Positions 41,838-52,347 of a stretch of DNA of 64,000 nt are shown here, piece after piece. The DNA is from Chitinophaga solisilvae (GTDB lineage: Bacteria > Bacteroidota > Bacteroidia > Chitinophagales > Chitinophagaceae). Made by a program: the position numbers and the translations under genes. Location: positions 51,536 through 115,535 of the forward strand of contig NZ_JAABOK010000018.1 in NCBI RefSeq assembly GCF_009928525.1, read 5' to 3'. The stretch's first letter is position 1. Every line of letters starts with the position of its first letter. The notes under the pieces were generated by a model. It did not search any database. It worked only from the letters and a program-made list of their open reading frames with translations, and had not been told where the DNA came from.

Positions 41838-44800
41838 ATGAGAAAATGTATACGCCATTGCCGGCCGGTAATGCGCAGGGCTGTGCTATGCCTGGCGCTG
41901 TGCGGCATATGTTTCCTGCATGTACTGGCACAGGAGCAGGGCTTCCCCGCAGCCGCTGCGGTAACGGTGAAAGGCAGTAACCTGTCGCTGCTGCAGCTGT
42001 TCCGGACTATCAAGAAGCAGACGGGGTTCACGCTTGTGTACAGCAACCAGCTGCTGGATGACGGCGAAAAAGTTACCGTGGATTTTAACCGGACAAAGCT
42101 GGAAGATGTACTCCGCTTCCTGCTGAAAGACCGCAATATCCGCTATGAAGTACGCAGCAACCGTATTGTGCTGGACAAAAAACCGGCAGCAGCGCCGGCA
42201 GCCCTGACACGGACAGATAGTGTCAGACCACAGGCCCGGCAGGTACGCGGCCTCGTAATGGATGACCAGGGCGTGCCGCTCCCCGGCGCTACCGTGGCTG
42301 TTAAAGGTACCTCCCGCGGCGTGGTGACAGATGTGCTGGGCGCCTTCTCCATAGATGCCGGCGATAATGATGTACTGCGTATAGCCATGATCGGTATGAC
42401 GCCGCAGGAGATAAAGGTAGCCGGACAAAAATCATTGAAGGTGGGCCTCAGCCGCACCGTAGATAAACTCAACGAAGTAGTGGTGGTGGGCTTTGGCAAC
42501 CAGAAAAAAGTAACGGTAACCGGCGCCGTGTCTACGGTAAATATGGCGGACATGCGCACACCCGTAGCGTCCCTTACCAACGCGCTCACCGGTAAAGTAG
42601 CCGGCGTCATCTCCATGCAGAGCAACGGCGGCGAACCCGGATATGATAACCCCACCTTCACCATCCGTGGTATCGGTACCTTCCAGGGCAGCGTATCTCC
42701 CCTGATTATCGTGGACGGTGTACAGCGCGAAGATGTAAACAGCACCTACGGCGGCGCCTTCAACAATATTGATCCGGAAGATATCCAGAGTATCTCCCTG
42801 CTGAAAGATGCTTCTGCAACTGCCGTATATGGCGCTAAAGGCGCTAACGGCGTACTGATTATTACCACCAAAAAAGGACTCGCCGGCAAGCCAAGAATAG
42901 CTGCCAAAGCAGAATCCGGCATGACCGGATTAACCCGCAGACCGAAAATGCTGGACGGCGTTACCTATATGCAATTGTTTAATGAAGCACGGAAGAATGA
43001 AGGTAACGCACCCGGATTTTCGGAAGAAGTTATTCAGAAAACCGCCAGCGGCCTCGATCCCTACCTGTATCCGAATGTAGACTGGATCAACACCATTTAT
43101 AAAGACTATGCTTCCATGACCAACGCCAATGTTAATGTCAGCGGCGGCGGAGAAGCGATGCGCTATTATGTATCCATGTCTTTCTACAACCAGGACGGGC
43201 AATACAATGTCTCTAAAATTAACGGCTACAATCCTAACCTGAATTTCAAACGCTATGATTTCAGAAGTAACCTGGATCTCAATGTCACCTCTTCCACGGT
43301 GCTGTCGCTCAACCTCGCAGCGATGCTGGTAAACAGTAACTTCCCCGGCTCTTCTGCTTCTGATATCTGGTACAGCGCCTATGCTACTAACCCTGTCGCC
43401 TATCCGGTGAAATATCCCGGTAATATCTGGGCCGGGCCGCGCAGCAACGGCGGCGTCAATCCTTTTAATATTGTACAGAATAATGGCTACAGCCGGGAAT
43501 TTAAACCATCCGTGCAATCTGTGCTGACACTCACACAGAAATTAGATGCCATCACCCGGGGACTCAGCGCCACCGGACGTTTTTCTTTTGATACCTACGG
43601 AGAATTTAATACCAAACGCTCCGGCACCAACGACCTGTGGTATGCCGGCTCCCGCAATGCCAGCGGAGAACTGGTGCTGGAAAGAGTACGCACCGGCAGT
43701 ACCTACCTGGGTTATGAGCCTTCTTCTTCCGGCGAAAGAGTGATGTATCTTGAAGGAAACCTGAGCTATGACCGCAACTTCGGTAAGCATACCGTCGGCG
43801 CGCTGGCGCTGGGTACCATGCGTAACCGCATGGTAGGCTCTGCGGGCGATCTGAAAGGCGCTATTCCCTACCGCAACCAGAGCCTCGCAGGCAGGGTCAC
43901 CTATTCCTTTATGGATAAATACCTGGCGGAAGTAAATATCGGCGCTACCGGCTCAGAGAACTTTGAGAAAGGCCAGCGCTGGGGATATTTCCCTGCATTC
44001 TCTGCCGGGTGGGTCATCTCAAAGGAACGTTTCTTTGAATCCGCCACCGGGGTAGTGAACCTGCTGAAGATAAGAGGCTCCTACGGTACTACCGGTAACG
44101 ATCAGATTCTGCAGAACAGGTTCGGCTACCTTACTTTCATAGAAAACGGTGCAGGCGTACAGTTCGGCTATTCGCCCACCGGCTACGGCGGTATCATTGA
44201 ATCGGTGATCGGCACCAGGAACCTCACCTGGGAAACATCGGAGAAAGTTAACCTCGGACTGGACATCAGCCTGTGGAATAAGCTGAATATTACGGTAGAT
44301 GCCTTCAGCGATCACCGGCGGGATATCCTCATTCAGCGCCGTTCTATCTCTTCTATCGCAGGTTATACACCCGGTGATGACCGCTACATGAAAATATTTG
44401 CCAACATGGGCGAAATGGAAAACAAGGGGATCGACGGCAGCGTAGAATATAACAGCACTATCGGTAAACATGTGAGCCTGCGTGTATTCGGTAACGTTAC
44501 CTATGCCCGGAACAGGATCATCTATGCGGACTACCCGAAGTTCCTGTACGATTACCAGCAGCCGGAAGGCCACAGCTACGGCGAGTATTTCGGTTACGTC
44601 AGCACCGGCCTTTTCCGGAATCAGGCAGATGTGGATAAAAGTCCCAAACAACTGCGCCCGGTATTCCCAGGCGATGTAAAGTACAGGGATATGAACGATG
44701 ATAAGGTGATAGATGCCAACGATCAGACGTATCTCGGTAAATCATCTTTCCCGGTATGGTCTTACGGCTACGGATTTAATATCGGTTACAAACGTTTTGA

Positions 44801-45257
44801 AGTATCTGCGCTCTTTGCAGGAGTGGCAGATGTTGGTATCATGGCCAATGGTACCGGTATCAGCAACGGGGTAGGCGTAGTGCCTTTCGCGGGTATGGGA
44901 CAATACCCTGCCAACGCACTGGCGGCAGCTGCCAACCGCTGGACACCGGATAACCCCTCCCAGGATGTGGACTATCCGCGGCTGACAGTCGCCAACCCAA
45001 GTGATAATAATTACCAGAACAGTTCCTGGTGGCTGAAAGACGGCAGCTTCATGCGTCTGCGACAGGCCTCCGTTTCCTATGCGCTGATTACGCCGGAGAT
45101 GAAACGCCGCGGTATCAGCAGTCTGCAGGTATACGCTTCCGGAACCAACCTGCTCACCTTCTCCCGCTTTAAACTGTGGGACCCTGAGCTGGGCGACAGA
45201 GGCGCCAGATATCCTTTCGCCAGAACTATTACCATCGGCCTCAGAGCACAATTCTAA
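41838..45257 (+). CDS. SusC/RagA-family TonB-dependent transporter with STN domain
   Basis: 1139 residues. Signal peptide ending FLHVLAQ, STN domain (LLQLFRTIKKQTGFTLVYSN), carboxypeptidase-regulatory-like domain (VRGLVMDDQGVPLPGATVAV), plug with the SusC hallmark LKDASATAVYGAKGANGVL, then the barrel ending in ITIGLRAQF. Controlled through the upstream FecR/sigma pair. Glycan uptake is likely from the beta-helix gene in the same locus. Confidence 0.93.
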   Translation: MRKCIRHCRPVMRRAVLCLALCGICFLHVLAQEQGFPAAAAVTVKGSNLSLLQLFRTIKKQTGFTLVYSNQLLDDGEKVTVDFNRTKLEDVLRFLLKDRNIRYEVRSNRIVLDKKPAAAPAALTRTDSVRPQARQVRGLVMDDQGVPLPGATVAVKGTSRGVVTDVLGAFSIDAGDNDVLRIAMIGMTPQEIKVAGQKSLKVGLSRTVDKLNEVVVVGFGNQKKVTVTGAVSTVNMADMRTPVASLTNALTGKVAGVISMQSNGGEPGYDNPTFTIRGIGTFQGSVSPLIIVDGVQREDVNSTYGGAFNNIDPEDIQSISLLKDASATAVYGAKGANGVLIITTKKGLAGKPRIAAKAESGMTGLTRRPKMLDGVTYMQLFNEARKNEGNAPGFSEEVIQKTASGLDPYLYPNVDWINTIYKDYASMTNANVNVSGGGEAMRYYVSMSFYNQDGQYNVSKINGYNPNLNFKRYDFRSNLDLNVTSSTVLSLNLAAMLVNSNFPGSSASDIWYSAYATNPVAYPVKYPGNIWAGPRSNGGVNPFNIVQNNGYSREFKPSVQSVLTLTQKLDAITRGLSATGRFSFDTYGEFNTKRSGTNDLWYAGSRNASGELVLERVRTGSTYLGYEPSSSGERVMYLEGNLSYDRNFGKHTVGALALGTMRNRMVGSAGDLKGAIPYRNQSLAGRVTYSFMDKYLAEVNIGATGSENFEKGQRWGYFPAFSAGWVISKERFFESATGVVNLLKIRGSYGTTGNDQILQNRFGYLTFIENGAGVQFGYSPTGYGGIIESVIGTRNLTWETSEKVNLGLDISLWNKLNITVDAFSDHRRDILIQRRSISSIAGYTPGDDRYMKIFANMGEMENKGIDGSVEYNSTIGKHVSLRVFGNVTYARNRIIYADYPKFLYDYQQPEGHSYGEYFGYVSTGLFRNQADVDKSPKQLRPVFPGDVKYRDMNDDKVIDANDQTYLGKSSFPVWSYGYGFNIGYKRFEVSALFAGVADVGIMANGTGISNGVGVVPFAGMGQYPANALAAAANRWTPDNPSQDVDYPRLTVANPSDNNYQNSSWWLKDGSFMRLRQASVSYALITPEMKRRGISSLQVYASGTNLLTFSRFKLWDPELGDRGARYPFARTITIGLRAQF

Positions 45258-45279
45258 AACCACCACAAATGAACATGTT

Positions 45280-47103
45280 ATGAGGAAACTTACCTGCATC
45301 CTGCTATTCACCACGCTTGCCATTTGCTCCTGTAATTACCTGGACAAGAAACCGGATAACCTCCTCACAGAAGAGGAGATATGGAAAACCAGGTCCAACG
45401 CTGAAAGCTATCTGCATAATATTTACAGTTATGTCAACAATACAGACGGGGGCGACTTTGCCGCTATGGGAGCCTCTGATGAATCGTCTGTTATCTTCCC
45501 TACCGTGGCTGTCAGACAGATGGTCAGCGGTAACTGGAGCGCTTCCAGCGGATATTTTTACAACTGGGGAAACTACTATGTAGGTATCCGTAAATCATTT
45601 GTTTTTGAACAGAATATTGATAAAGTGCCATCCAGCCAGCTGAGTGACGACCTGAAAGTGCAGTACAAGGCGGAAAACCTTTTCCTGCGCGGCTGGTTCT
45701 ACTGGCAGCTGTTAAGACAATACGGTCCGTTTGTGAAAGTAGACGGATTGCTGAACCCTAACGAAGATTTTAATCATTATCCCCGTGCTTCTTTTGACAC
45801 CTGCGTTGCGCTGATCAACCGGCTGATGGATGCGGCATCGGCGCAGCTGCCGGGTGTCTGGGCTTCTTCCTCCAACTTCGGCCGCCCTGCCCGCGGCGCC
45901 TGCCTTGCTGTAAAGGCCAGCCTGGCGTTACTTGCCGCCAGCCCGCTGTGGAATGGTAATCCGCATTTCAGCGGCTTCAAAAACCAGAATGGCGAACAGC
46001 TGGCGCCAGCAGCCTATGATGAAAACAAATGGCGCATTGCTGTCGCTGCCGCCAAAGCAGTCATCGATGGCGGAAACTATAAACTGTTCACCAACATGGA
46101 CAACGGCGGGACCTCCTTCGATCCGTACCTCTCTGTCCGCGACCTGTTCCTGACCAACTGGAACGATGAAATCATCTTCGGCACCCTGCAGTGGTGGCGC
46201 TGGGGTTTCACCAAATGCGCCTCTCCGGGACCCGGCGGTTACAATATGTACAACGCCACACAAAACCTGGTAGACCTCTTTGCGATGAAGAATGGCCGCA
46301 CCATCGATGATCCGGTGTCTGAATATGTGGAAAAAGGCTTTGCCCAGGATAAAGGCAGTACCAGCTGGTCGCACCGCAAAGGCGACTGGAACATGTATGC
46401 CAACCGGGAAGCCCGCTTCTATGCCTTCATCCAGTACAACGGCCGCCCCGTGCTGCCCGCATCTACCACAGATGATAAAAACTATTTTTCATCAGAAGCA
46501 AATGTTAACGGAGAAGGCCGCTCAGAATTTTACTTCAGCGGAAAATCAGGCCAGAAAGCCACCAATGGCGGTAATATCACCGGATACCTGGTGCTGAAAA
46601 GAGTAAGCCCGAATGATAATATCCGGAATGATGTGGTCAGCTATCATGGTCCGTATATCCTTATACGTTATGCCGAAATACTGCTGGATTATGCGGAAGC
46701 CCTGAACGAATACGATCCGGGGAATCCGGATGTCGTAAGATACCTGAACCTGGTAAGGGAAAGAGCCGGTATCCCCGGTATTGAAACCGTATATCCGCAG
46801 GCGGTAGGTAATAAAGACCTCATGCGGAAGTATATCCTGCGCGAAAGAGCTGTGGAACTGTGTTTCGAGATGGACCGATACTATACCCTCACCCGCCGCC
46901 TGCTGCTGGGGAAACCTGAACACCAGGCTATTTACGGAATGGATGTGAATGCCGACGACGGCGGACAGGGATTTGCCTTCACCGGTTTTTATACCCGGAA
47001 ATTATTCCAGCAAAGATACTGGGATGATAAAATGTACCTGTTCCCTATCAATCAGAGTGATATTGAAAGAGACAGGGCACTGGTACAGAACCCCGGATGG
47101 TAA
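45280..47103 (+). CDS. SusD/RagB-family glycan-binding lipoprotein
   Basis: 607 residues. Lipoprotein signal ending ICSC (Cys18), then NYLDKKPDNLLTEEEIW, the common SusD start. Helical repeats (YKAENLFLRGWFYWQLLRQYGPF) and the C-terminal PYILIRYAEILLDYAEALNE. Starts 22 bases after susC. Longer than the first locus's SusD, as in many glycan-type SusD proteins. Confidence 0.93.
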   Translation: MRKLTCILLFTTLAICSCNYLDKKPDNLLTEEEIWKTRSNAESYLHNIYSYVNNTDGGDFAAMGASDESSVIFPTVAVRQMVSGNWSASSGYFYNWGNYYVGIRKSFVFEQNIDKVPSSQLSDDLKVQYKAENLFLRGWFYWQLLRQYGPFVKVDGLLNPNEDFNHYPRASFDTCVALINRLMDAASAQLPGVWASSSNFGRPARGACLAVKASLALLAASPLWNGNPHFSGFKNQNGEQLAPAAYDENKWRIAVAAAKAVIDGGNYKLFTNMDNGGTSFDPYLSVRDLFLTNWNDEIIFGTLQWWRWGFTKCASPGPGGYNMYNATQNLVDLFAMKNGRTIDDPVSEYVEKGFAQDKGSTSWSHRKGDWNMYANREARFYAFIQYNGRPVLPASTTDDKNYFSSEANVNGEGRSEFYFSGKSGQKATNGGNITGYLVLKRVSPNDNIRNDVVSYHGPYILIRYAEILLDYAEALNEYDPGNPDVVRYLNLVRERAGIPGIETVYPQAVGNKDLMRKYILRERAVELCFEMDRYYTLTRRLLLGKPEHQAIYGMDVNADDGGQGFAFTGFYTRKLFQQRYWDDKMYLFPINQSDIERDRALVQNPGW

Positions 47104-47136
47104 AGGATTCTATCAACATCGTCTTAATAATAACAT

Positions 47137-48441
47137 ATGAGATTACGCACTTTATATATTTTGTCAGGATGTCTGCTGATACTGACATCTGCCTGCCGGA
47201 AAGAAGATAAAGGCCGGCACAGCGATGGTATGCCGATGACCATCAGCAGCTTTATCCCCGCCCGCGGCGGCGCCGGTACCTCCGTGCTGATTACCGGCAG
47301 CAACTTCACAACGGATACTGCTGCTATTGATGTGACCATCAACGGAAAACAGCTGATTATCACCGGCGCCAGCTCCACGCAGATTATGGCTGTAGTGCCC
47401 AAACGCTGCGGCACCGGTAAGCTCGTCGTGAAAATCGGTCATGATACCATTGCGAGCGCCGACCTGTACAACTATATCTATACCCGTGTTGTAAGCACGT
47501 TTGCAGGAAATGGTACCGCCGGTTTTGCCAATGGACCCGGTAAAGATGCCATGTTTAATTTCAACGGCACCGAATGGTACAGGAGTATGGGGCTTGCTGT
47601 GGATAACGATGGAAATGTATTTGTAGCAGATCCGGGTAATCACTGCATCCGTAAAATCACGGCAGATGGCATGGTGAGTACGCTGGCCGGAAACCAGCTG
47701 GCAGAAGGACATGCAGACGGTAAAGGGAGTGCGGCGCGGTTTAAACTGCCCTATGGCGTTACCACCGATCCGCAGGGAAATGTCTACAGCGTAGATCCTA
47801 TCAACTATGATATACGTAAAATCACTCCCGATGGCAACGCCACCACCATCGGATGGGGCACGCAGTCACCGTGGAGTATAGCCTTCAACGTTAGTGACGG
47901 ACAACTGTACTATACCGGCAGTAACAGTCCGGGTAACATATATACACTGGCCGCCGATGGCAGCAGCAAAGCGGTTGTCAGCAACCTGAACAGCCCTGCT
48001 GGTATAGGTTTCGACAGACAGGGCAATCTGTATGCCGTTATCAGCAGCGATCATACCGTCATGCGTTTCGCTGCCGGTACCTGGGAAGCGTCTGTCATTG
48101 CAGGGATGAAAGGCGTACCCGGATTTGTAAACGGCCCCGGTGCAGATGCGCGCTTTAACCTGCCCTGGGGGATGGCCACCGATGCTGACGGTAACATCCT
48201 CGTAGCCGGCAACGGTACATGGAACGGCGCTACCGGCCATCCGGATCAGAGTATCCGTATCATCAGCGCCAACAGCTGGAATGTAGCAGTTTATGCCGGC
48301 GGCGGTACTGCCGGTTATACGGACGGCATAGGGGAGGCAGCCGCTTTCAGCGCCCCCGGCGGCGTTGCCATCAGTAAAAACGGCGTTGTTTATGTGCTGG
48401 ACAAAAACAATAACCGTATCAGAAGAATCATCTCAGAATGA
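47137..48441 (+). CDS. IPT/TIG and NHL-repeat lipoprotein
   Basis: 434 residues. Lipoprotein signal ending TSAC (Cys20). IPT/TIG immunoglobulin-like domain about 30-110 (ISSFIPARGGAGTSVLITGS), followed by NHL beta-propeller repeats (GLAVDNDGNVFVADPGNHCI, GVTTDPQGNVYSVDP, GVAISKNGVVYVLDKNNNRI). Such proteins act as surface glycan-binding proteins in polysaccharide-utilisation loci. The next gene's ATG overlaps its stop (ATGA). Confidence 0.87.
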   Translation: MRLRTLYILSGCLLILTSACRKEDKGRHSDGMPMTISSFIPARGGAGTSVLITGSNFTTDTAAIDVTINGKQLIITGASSTQIMAVVPKRCGTGKLVVKIGHDTIASADLYNYIYTRVVSTFAGNGTAGFANGPGKDAMFNFNGTEWYRSMGLAVDNDGNVFVADPGNHCIRKITADGMVSTLAGNQLAEGHADGKGSAARFKLPYGVTTDPQGNVYSVDPINYDIRKITPDGNATTIGWGTQSPWSIAFNVSDGQLYYTGSNSPGNIYTLAADGSSKAVVSNLNSPAGIGFDRQGNLYAVISSDHTVMRFAAGTWEASVIAGMKGVPGFVNGPGADARFNLPWGMATDADGNILVAGNGTWNGATGHPDQSIRIISANSWNVAVYAGGGTAGYTDGIGEAAAFSAPGGVAISKNGVVYVLDKNNNRIRRIISE

Positions 48442-49982
48442 AATCAATATTACGCATGAATATTTTATTTACAGCCATCATCATGGCGCTGGCATGCTCT
48501 GAAAGCAGCCGTATTACAGACAATGAAACCTATGCACATCATACATACTACGTGTCTCCGGAGGGGAATGACAGCAACCCCGGTACCATCAGGCAGCCGG
48601 TAAAATCCGCTAAAGCAGTGCTGAATAAACTGCTGGCCGGCGATACCCTGGTTTTCAGAAAAGGTGTTTACTACGAACCCATCAGCCTGTCCCGCTCCGG
48701 TACAGCAGACAGCTGGATCACCCTGAAGGCCTATCCCGGTGAGAAAGCGGTGATAGATGGCAGTCAGACCACCGTCAGCGGCTGGCAGGCACTGCTGGCC
48801 ATCAGCAACGTGCGCTATATATCGGTAGAAGGGCTGGACATCTGCAATCTCAGCACCAACTCCGGCAGTGTAGATCCGGAAGGCATTGCGGTGACCGGTA
48901 ATGCCCATCATATCAGCATAAAAAACTGCAATATCTATAATATTAAAAGCCATTCACCCATGAGCCAGGGGCGCAGTGCACACGCCATCTTCGCTATGGG
49001 CAACGGTACCGAAGCCATTACTGATCTTACCATCAGCGGCTGTACCGTGCACGATATGCAAACCGGCACCAGTGAGAACATCACGCTGGCCGGTAATATC
49101 GATGGGTTTACCATCAGCCGGAACAAAGTTTATCATACGGAGAACATCGGTATCATCGTGGCCGGCGGCGACGGACTGAACCCGCAGGGTAATCCTGCCA
49201 CCAACTACGCACGTAACGGGGTTGTCAGCGATAACGAATTATATAACGTATCTATGGGCAACAGCGTTGATTTCTGGGGAAAGGATAACTACGGGGCCAT
49301 TGCTATCTATGTATGCGGCGGCGCCGGCGTCATCATCGAGAGAAACAAGGTGTATGACAGCGACCGTGGTATCGGGCTGGTCAGCGAAAGCAATATCTAT
49401 CCTACCCGCAACTGTATCGTGAGAAATAATTTTGTGTATAACTGCTGGCGCACCGGTATTTATATGGGTGATTACCTGAACTATACCCGCGGTGGTACCA
49501 AAGACTGCCAGGTGGTGAATAACACCCTGTTCCAGAACAACCGTACAGTAGGCGCTTTCGGGGAAATTGAAGGAGAAATCAGGCTGACGGAAAATTGTGA
49601 GAATAACATCATCCGGAATAATATCGTATATGCCAGACCGGTAGATGTGATCATCCATAAATACAGTAACAGCGGCTCCGGCAATATCATCGACAACAAC
49701 CTTTATTTCACCACCGGTACGCCGCAGTGGATATGGAACAGCACCAACGATGCGCCCATTACTGATTTCAATACCTGGAAAACGGTGAGCGGTACAGATG
49801 CTGCATCTTCCTTCGCGGACCCGCAGCTGAAAAGTACTTCACTGCCTGACCTTCATATACAGCCGGGGTCGCCGGCTGTCAATACCGGATTTGTTATCAG
49901 CGAAGCGGTGAATGGCAAGACGGATATAGATGGCAGGCCGCGTATAAAAAATAATAAAATCAGCAAGGGCGCACAACAGTAA
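48438..49982 (+). CDS. Right-handed parallel beta-helix lipoprotein (possible polysaccharide lyase or hydrolase)
   Basis: 514 residues. Lipobox MALAC (Cys20). Mature start YYVSPEGNDSNPGTIRQP is shared by PL6-like, PL1-like and related beta-helix enzymes and by DUF1565 proteins. Repeated N-rich turns (ISIKNCNIYNIKSH, VVSDNELYNVS, CIVRNNFVYNCWRTG) mark the helix coils. As the last gene of the SusCD operon it may cut the imported polysaccharide at the cell surface. Catalytic residues could not be assigned, so the activity is open. Confidence 0.78.
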   Translation: MKSILRMNILFTAIIMALACSESSRITDNETYAHHTYYVSPEGNDSNPGTIRQPVKSAKAVLNKLLAGDTLVFRKGVYYEPISLSRSGTADSWITLKAYPGEKAVIDGSQTTVSGWQALLAISNVRYISVEGLDICNLSTNSGSVDPEGIAVTGNAHHISIKNCNIYNIKSHSPMSQGRSAHAIFAMGNGTEAITDLTISGCTVHDMQTGTSENITLAGNIDGFTISRNKVYHTENIGIIVAGGDGLNPQGNPATNYARNGVVSDNELYNVSMGNSVDFWGKDNYGAIAIYVCGGAGVIIERNKVYDSDRGIGLVSESNIYPTRNCIVRNNFVYNCWRTGIYMGDYLNYTRGGTKDCQVVNNTLFQNNRTVGAFGEIEGEIRLTENCENNIIRNNIVYARPVDVIIHKYSNSGSGNIIDNNLYFTTGTPQWIWNSTNDAPITDFNTWKTVSGTDAASSFADPQLKSTSLPDLHIQPGSPAVNTGFVISEAVNGKTDIDGRPRIKNNKISKGAQQ

Positions 49983-49986
49983 AACG

Positions 49987-50796
49987 TTAGCGGCAGTATT
50001 GATCCAGAAAGCGGAAGATGCTGTCGAACTCCTGCAGTGGCGCGCTGTGGCGGCCCTGCACCGGAATATGTTCATAGGGGTAGCGGAAGCGATGTGCCTG
50101 CAGCCTTTCCATCATTTTCCCGCACATATAGGTGCTCGGACAAATTTCATCCATTGTAGCAGAAAGCAGCAGTACCGGTCCGTTAATATTTTCGACCGGG
50201 ATGGCTGCTTTCTCCGTTGCGAGGGAGTCCTGCAGCATGGCGCTGAAGGCGCCGCGCAGGTCGCCCTTCATCAGGAAGGGAACAGCGGCTTCGTTGACCG
50301 GTACAAAAGGAAGTTCTTCGTTGTTGTATTGCCAGGCACTGGTCGTAAAATGTTGCGTATGCCCCGGGAAGGCCACATGGCTGGGTACAATGGCCACCAC
50401 GCCGTTGATGTCAGGAAAGTGGGCCGCCAGCAGCAGGGCCAGATCTCCGCCCCTTGATCCGCCGATGATAATCACTTTGTGCATACCAGCGGCTTTGCGG
50501 ATAGCGTCGTGTACCTGGTTCAGGGAAATGCGGTTCAGCGTATCAGGGGCTCCTTTGCAGCGAAAGTATCCCAGTGCGAGAAAATGGTATCCCTGTTCCA
50601 GAAACCGGTCGCGCACCGGCTTCCAGCGATCGCTGCTCCACGCGTTGCCGCCTTCGGAGCCGCCAAGTCCTACGATCAGTGTCTGCCGCGTGCCGGCGCC
50701 GGAATAGTAAATGCTTTGTACGCCAGGGGTTTCAGATTGCCGTGCGGTAAGGGATAAACTGCAGGTCAGCAGCAGCAGGGAAAGAAGGAGTTTCAT
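49987..50796 (-). CDS. Alpha/beta hydrolase, BAAT/acyl-CoA thioester hydrolase C-terminal-like
   Basis: 269 residues with signal peptide (MKLLLSLLLLTCSLSLTARQ). Triad visible: Ser114 in GGSRGG, Asp216 in ATMDEICPS, His250 in GRHSAP. The oxyanion-type segment VGLGGSEGG and the Lys/Cys-rich lid resemble the BAAT_C domain family. Exported, so an ester, thioester or peptide-like substrate in the envelope is more likely than acyl-CoA. Convergent with the beta-helix gene (4-base gap). Confidence 0.75.
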   Translation of the reverse strand: MKLLLSLLLLTCSLSLTARQSETPGVQSIYYSGAGTRQTLIVGLGGSEGGNAWSSDRWKPVRDRFLEQGYHFLALGYFRCKGAPDTLNRISLNQVHDAIRKAAGMHKVIIIGGSRGGDLALLLAAHFPDINGVVAIVPSHVAFPGHTQHFTTSAWQYNNEELPFVPVNEAAVPFLMKGDLRGAFSAMLQDSLATEKAAIPVENINGPVLLLSATMDEICPSTYMCGKMMERLQAHRFRYPYEHIPVQGRHSAPLQEFDSIFRFLDQYCR

Positions 50797-50862
50797 GTGT
50801 GTATTGTTTATACCACAAAGTTCCCTGTTAAAGCAACCGGAAGATTTGATCTATATCAAAAA

Positions 50863-51429
50863 CTACCTTTCTGCCCGGATACGGCTCAGCGTTTCCTGTG
50901 TAATGCCCAGATAGGAAGCTATCATTCCCAGCGGGATGCGATGGTAAATATCTTCATAGGTCCTGCAGAAATGCACATATTTCTCTCTGGCAGTAGTAAA
51001 GCGCATAGAGGTGATCCGTTCCATGTAATGACCAAATACTGTTCCCATAGAAAGCCGGGCATATCTTTCCATTTCCGGGAAATGGTCAAACAGGTATACC
51101 AGGTCGTGGACTTCCAGCACCCAGGTATCTGTATCTTCCAGGGCATCGATAAAGTAAATATCCTGTTGCTGTTGTATAAAACTTTTTGGAGAATTCACCC
51201 ACTCTTCCTCGCAGCTGAAGTACTCGGAAATCTCTTTTTCATCTTTCAGAAAATACACCCGTACCAGCCCCCGCTGTATAAAGTAACTATGTGTACAAAT
51301 ATAGCTGGCATGATGAATCAGTTCCCCCTTCTTAAAGGAACGGAATAATATCCTGGCTGTCAGTTCTGCTCTCAGTGCCGCTGACAGACGAATATACTTT
51401 TCAAAATGCCGGAACAGTGCCTCTGGCAT
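50863..51429 (-). CDS. Crp/Fnr-family transcriptional regulator
   Basis: 188 residues. Cyclic-nucleotide-binding-like jelly roll (FKKGELIHHASYICTHSYFIQRGLVRVYF) and a short C-terminal helix-turn-helix (PLGMIASYLGITQETLSRIRAER). This compact type is common in Bacteroidota. It is read away from the hydrolase gene's start, 66 bases apart on the same strand, and could control it or the surrounding genes. Confidence 0.85.
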   Translation of the reverse strand: MPEALFRHFEKYIRLSAALRAELTARILFRSFKKGELIHHASYICTHSYFIQRGLVRVYFLKDEKEISEYFSCEEEWVNSPKSFIQQQQDIYFIDALEDTDTWVLEVHDLVYLFDHFPEMERYARLSMGTVFGHYMERITSMRFTTAREKYVHFCRTYEDIYHRIPLGMIASYLGITQETLSRIRAER

Positions 51430-51494
51430 ACAGATAAATTATAATTAAATTTCCCTGAAAACATCTTCCATCTCCGCTCCCCGCTCTACTTCGC

Positions 51495-51559
51495 AATTCG
51501 CATTCCCCATCCATCTTCGCTTCTACATTCGTAATTCGCAATTCGCAATTCGTAATTCC
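51495..51559. repeat. Single-arm remnant of the GAATTAC heptamer element
   Basis: CATCTTCGCTTCTACATTCG followed by TAATTCGCAATTCGCAATTCG matches the right arm of P6, and CTTCGCAATTCGCATTCC nearby matches another fragment, but no complementary left arm remains. Looks like a decayed or partly deleted copy. Confidence 0.6.
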
Positions 51560-51562
51560 TGT

Positions 51563-52123
51563 CTAACCTAGTTCTTCTTCCACCACCGGAATAATTTCTC
51601 CTGCCGTATTCACCGCATAAATACCGATCGCGTCAAATCCGTTGCGTTTAAGGGTTTCAAGCGATATTTCTTCTCCGGAGACAAGTGTTACCTGTCCGTT
51701 TTCGTTGAGGAACTCTGCGGCTTCTTCCTCATAATCGATGTTGTAATATACGCTGAGAATGATATCGAAGGTATCTTCCCCGTTCTTATCGGTATACCAG
51801 TGAGCCAGCGGACGTTCGCTGATCTGATCTGCCGGCCAGGTATCACAGAACATAGCGTCATAGCCATGTTTGCCGCCGTCGAACAGCAGTATTTCTTCAC
51901 CGGTGATAATGTCAATGGCATATACAAGTGCGGGTGCATTTTCGGTGGCAGTAATCAGGCCGTGTTCTTCCATGAGTTCACCGTAATATTTTATTTTGAA
52001 TTTTTTATTACCGGAAGAAGATTGCAGTTGTCCGCGCCACTCTATATCGATGACTTTATCAAAATACTTTTCATTGTCGTAGACAGCCAGCTGTTCGAAG
52101 TAGGTAGGGGCAGGTTTATTCAT
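51563..52123 (-). CDS. Conserved-looking protein of unknown function
   Basis: 186 residues from ATG 52123 (in-frame ATGs at 52129 and 52198 also possible). Soluble, acidic, with beta-rich segments (FKIKYYGELMEEHGLITAT, ALVYAIDIITGEEILLFDGG, HGYDAMFCDTWP). The FDGGKHGYDAMFCD segment is striking but I do not recognise a family. No signal peptide or membrane helix. It stands alone between other units. Confidence 0.6.
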   Translation of the reverse strand: MNKPAPTYFEQLAVYDNEKYFDKVIDIEWRGQLQSSSGNKKFKIKYYGELMEEHGLITATENAPALVYAIDIITGEEILLFDGGKHGYDAMFCDTWPADQISERPLAHWYTDKNGEDTFDIILSVYYNIDYEEEAAEFLNENGQVTLVSGEEISLETLKRNGFDAIGIYAVNTAGEIIPVVEEELG

Positions 52124-52347
52124 GACCATTTTTATTATGCGGTTATGAGTGCCAAGATAAGGCAATTTTCGCTGTATGTTCTTTTTCAGTATCTTCAATC
52201 GTTGTTATTACTGGAGGTCTGTATGGCCTCAGCCCCGGAAGTCATTGTTCAGCGCATTTAATCCCTCGGTTGTCAGGAGAAGGTAAGTACCAGCCAGGAA
52301 CTGTTACACATATTTTGATATTATAACCAACCCCAAACAAGCATGTT